NCBI GenBank assembly: GCA_002701455.1 | Contig: NZVJ01000023.1 | Span: 1-8,192, forward strand | DNA length: 8,192 nucleotides | Reading direction: 5' to 3' | Source: Rhodospirillaceae bacterium | Lineage (GTDB): Bacteria > Pseudomonadota > Alphaproteobacteria > Thalassobaculales > Thalassobaculaceae | In this document: one piece after another, positions 6,438 through 8,192 of the stretch | Layout of the letters: each line of letters begins with the position of its first letter | Position numbering within the stretch: position 1 is the first letter of the stretch | The notes under the pieces: model-generated | Told to the model about the DNA's origin: nothing | Database searches by the model: none | The model's input: the letters and a program-made list of their open reading frames with translations, nothing else | Program-made: the position numbers and the translations under genes

Positions 6438-7443
6438 AATTTTTTTGATTCAGGGTCAGTTTGCCTAGGGCTTTTTCCTCTGGGTTAATGAAATCAAGGT
6501 TCGGATTTCCGGTCCTTCCATAACCCCACCAAATTTTCAATCCAAACATAGCTTTCTGCCGGTCTGACGCAGACTTTAAAATTTCTTTATCTATCGCCAT
6601 GGGAAAATTGACTTGTGGCCGGTACTGAGGACCACAAAATGTTAGCAGCATTGCGATTCGATTTTCATTGGTTATATTTGCACCTGTACCGTGCCAAACC
6701 CTGCCGTCAGTAATTAAGGCGGTTCCTTCATTTCCTTCTGCAGCGACTGTCTCAATATCTTTATCCTCAACCGCATCAGGGTGGCGACCAAACATGTGAC
6801 TGCCTGGAACAAGTCTTGTGCCGCCGTTTGCTTCGGTAAAATCATTCATCATAAATATCACGTTAGAGCAGGCCGCCGGTGCTATCGACGCTTTTTTTTC
6901 AGTAAATTCCAAATCGCAGTCAAACTTTTTTCTGGTCATCGAACCTACTGGTAAATTCCGACGGCCGGGCCTAGTTGGTTCAGGGGCCCACCATTGGTCC
7001 GTATGTAGATCCATTCGCATGCCACCTGGCTTAGCAATATTAGAAGAAAATGAGGAAAGCTGATATTCCTCTCCCAAGACATGGGCCACAAGTCGATGCA
7101 TCCTGTCAATTTCTAGAACATCGAGAAATTCTTCTCCTTTATTCGGCAGCAACCAAACCCTTTGGTTGATACCACCATTAGCTGCCTTGAATGCTTCGGA
7201 ACGCAAATTCCCATCGGGATCGCGAAACTCACCCCATCTCGGAGATGGGCCACCATCCTCAAAAGCAAAACCAGCCTTTAATTCAGCTGCGGCTTGTTCC
7301 AGAAGACGTGTTTTTATTTTTGTTAAAAGAGGTTCTCTCAGCGCGTCCTCTAATAAACCATATCCCCACCGATCAATATCATTGACAACTTTATCCGGAT
7401 CACGAGTAGGTTTTGGTAATTGTGATTTATCCCAGGAAATCAT
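6436..7443 (-). CDS. Phytanoyl-CoA dioxygenase (PhyH)-family Fe(II)/2-oxoglutarate oxygenase
   Basis: A 335-residue cytosolic oxygenase and the first gene of the minus-strand block. The iron triad typical of PhyH enzymes is visible: His147 and Asp149 in MDLHTDQWW, and His251 in DGRVWHGTGAN, followed by Arg262 (NRIAMLLTF), which should bind 2-oxoglutarate. NGGTRLVPGSH (206-216) is the family hallmark between the metal ligands. PhyH-family bacterial enzymes hydroxylate many small molecules, not only acyl-CoAs, so the substrate is open; coupling to a CoA-transferase makes a CoA thioester or its parent acid plausible. The ATG at 7443 is preferred because AGGGAG lies seven bases upstream. An in-frame ATG at 7518 would add 25 residues with no family likeness and no ribosome site, and it sits inside a hairpin of the regulatory region. 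Confidence 0.88.
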   Translation of the reverse strand: MISWDKSQLPKPTRDPDKVVNDIDRWGYGLLEDALREPLLTKIKTRLLEQAAAELKAGFAFEDGGPSPRWGEFRDPDGNLRSEAFKAANGGINQRVWLLPNKGEEFLDVLEIDRMHRLVAHVLGEEYQLSSFSSNIAKPGGMRMDLHTDQWWAPEPTRPGRRNLPVGSMTRKKFDCDLEFTEKKASIAPAACSNVIFMMNDFTEANGGTRLVPGSHMFGRHPDAVEDKDIETVAAEGNEGTALITDGRVWHGTGANITNENRIAMLLTFCGPQYRPQVNFPMAIDKEILKSASDRQKAMFGLKIWWGYGRTGNPNLDFINPEEKALGKLTLNQKN

Positions 7444-7644
7444 TTTTTTCTCCCTAACACCTTTCTCGAATTTTGCGTTAGATGAAATCCAGCCGCAAGG
7501 CCCCTTTCCTAAGCTCAACGCTTAGAAGAAAAAAATCGTATATCTGGTTACAGCAATTTTTTAATTTATAGGAGCCATTGATCATGAAACCAGTTTATAC
7601 TTAAATAGCATACTAATTGTATCAGAATAAACAGGAGTGAAAAA
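7444..7644. promoter_or_regulatory. Divergent promoter region of the oxygenase operon and the alcohol dehydrogenase
   Basis: About 200 bp lie between the two opposed starts, so promoters for both directions are expected. An inverted repeat CTAAGC-5 bases-GCTTAG spans 7509-7525; it has no T tract on either strand and is better read as an operator or RNA structure than as a terminator. A second short dyad, ATAC-5 bases-GTAT, spans 7610-7622, close to the alcohol dehydrogenase start. No convincing -35/-10 pair with 16-18 bp spacing was found by eye. No regulator gene is in the window. Confidence 0.4.
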
Positions 7645-8192
7645 ATGAAAATGCTCGCCGCCGTACTCCGAGAGATAGGCGCAAAAAGGCCCTATGCTGC
7701 ATCTAAACCTGTTCAAATAGAGGAAGTGGAATTGGCTCCTCCGCAAGCTGGGGAACTAATGATAAAAATAGCCGGCGGGGGATTATGCCACTCTGATCTT
7801 TCTGTTATTAATGGCAATAGGCCGCGTCCCATGCCGCTTGTTTTGGGGCATGAAGGTTCTGGTGAAGTGGTGGAGGTAGGAGCTGGCGTTCGTGATATAA
7901 AGGTTGGCGATCCAATTGTGTTTCAATTTTCGGCATCCTGCGGAGTGTGCAGCAATTGTCTCGCCGGCAAGCCACAATTGTGTCTAACCCATGATGGTGC
8001 CAGAGCCAAAGGTCATCTTATGGCTGGCGGCAGTCGACTTACAGACGAAAAAGGGGAAGAAATCGCTCATCAATCGGGTGTATCCTGCTTTGCAGAGTAT
8101 GCGGTTATTGACAGAGGAACGGCGGTAAAGGTTGATAAGGATCTTCCACTTGCAGACGCGGCTATTTTTGGTTGTGCTGTGATGACGGGCGT
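7645..8192 (+). CDS. Zinc-dependent alcohol dehydrogenase (MDR superfamily), N-terminal half (partial)
   Basis: The first 182 codons of a plus-strand gene run off the right edge. The GroES-like catalytic domain is clear: Cys48 in GLCHSD and His69-Glu70 in LVLGHEGSGEV, with Cys177 in FGCAVMTG as the third catalytic-zinc ligand. The structural zinc lobe is Cys99, Cys102, Cys105 and Cys113. The GCAVMTG motif, at the start of the coenzyme domain, is typical of class III and related long-chain enzymes that act on glutathione or mycothiol adducts as well as simple alcohols; the exact substrate cannot be told from half a protein. The Rossmann loop lies beyond the window. The start is set by AGGAG (7633-7637), seven bases before the ATG; a second ATG two codons on is less well spaced. 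It could oxidise an alcohol produced by the divergent oxygenase operon. Confidence 0.88.
   Translation, partial: MKMLAAVLREIGAKRPYAASKPVQIEEVELAPPQAGELMIKIAGGGLCHSDLSVINGNRPRPMPLVLGHEGSGEVVEVGAGVRDIKVGDPIVFQFSASCGVCSNCLAGKPQLCLTHDGARAKGHLMAGGSRLTDEKGEEIAHQSGVSCFAEYAVIDRGTAVKVDKDLPLADAAIFGCAVMTG

Noticed and set aside
7444..7518. Longer start of the PhyH-family gene at 7518
   Set aside because: The extension has no family likeness and starts within a hairpin, while the ATG at 7443 has a good AGGGAG site.
6818..7525. Plus-strand frames opposite the PhyH-family gene
   Set aside because: They mirror a gene with an intact iron triad and family signatures, and carry no motif of their own.
1..8192. 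CRISPR arrays, transposons, tRNA or rRNA genes, attachment sites
   Set aside because: No regularly spaced repeats, transposase frames, terminal inverted repeats or structural RNA signatures were seen.

Overview
The window is AT-rich bacterial DNA, densely coded, with short intergenic gaps and Shine-Dalgarno-led genes. The gene content is CaiB/BaiF CoA-transferases, TfdA-type and phytanoyl-CoA-type Fe(II)/2-oxoglutarate dioxygenases, a beta-hydroxyacid dehydrogenase, a CitE-type lyase, a zinc alcohol dehydrogenase and an MFS carrier. This suggests a heterotrophic proteobacterium that breaks down organic acids, perhaps a marine alphaproteobacterium. That assignment is inferred from gene families and composition; there is no marker gene in the window.

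Layout. (1) 1-529, minus strand: the start of a CitE/HpcH-type lyase, running off the left edge, preceded by a CoA-transferase gene that has lost its middle. (2) 530-792: an AT-rich divergent intergenic region. (3) 793-1653, plus strand: a 3-hydroxyisobutyrate dehydrogenase-family enzyme. (4) 1654-1766: a convergent gap with two hairpins oriented to stop minus-strand transcription. (5) 1767-7443, minus strand: a long co-directional block. In transcription order it holds a phytanoyl-CoA dioxygenase-family enzyme, a formyl-CoA-transferase-like enzyme, two tandem TfdA-like dioxygenases, a 59-residue two-helix membrane protein with a TTG start, and an MFS transporter. (6) 7444-7644: a divergent regulatory region. 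(7) 7645 to the right edge, plus strand: the start of a zinc-dependent alcohol dehydrogenase.

How the genes may work together. The six-gene minus-strand block looks like a catabolic operon. The MFS protein would import a small organic acid. The CoA-transferase would activate an acid as its CoA ester. Three oxygenases would hydroxylate, or by hydroxylation cleave, the substrate or its relatives. Both TfdA-like proteins keep the iron triad and the arginines that in TfdA bind 2-oxoglutarate and the substrate carboxylate, so they probably act on free carboxylic acids. TfdA chemistry on ether acids releases glyoxylate. The flanking dehydrogenase and CitE-type lyase families include members that act near glyoxylate, but this link is speculative and the real substrate cannot be read from the sequence.

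The most notable points are the in-frame, internally deleted CoA-transferase beside the lyase gene, the tandem TfdA-like duplication inside a three-dioxygenase operon, and the small membrane protein next to the MFS gene.
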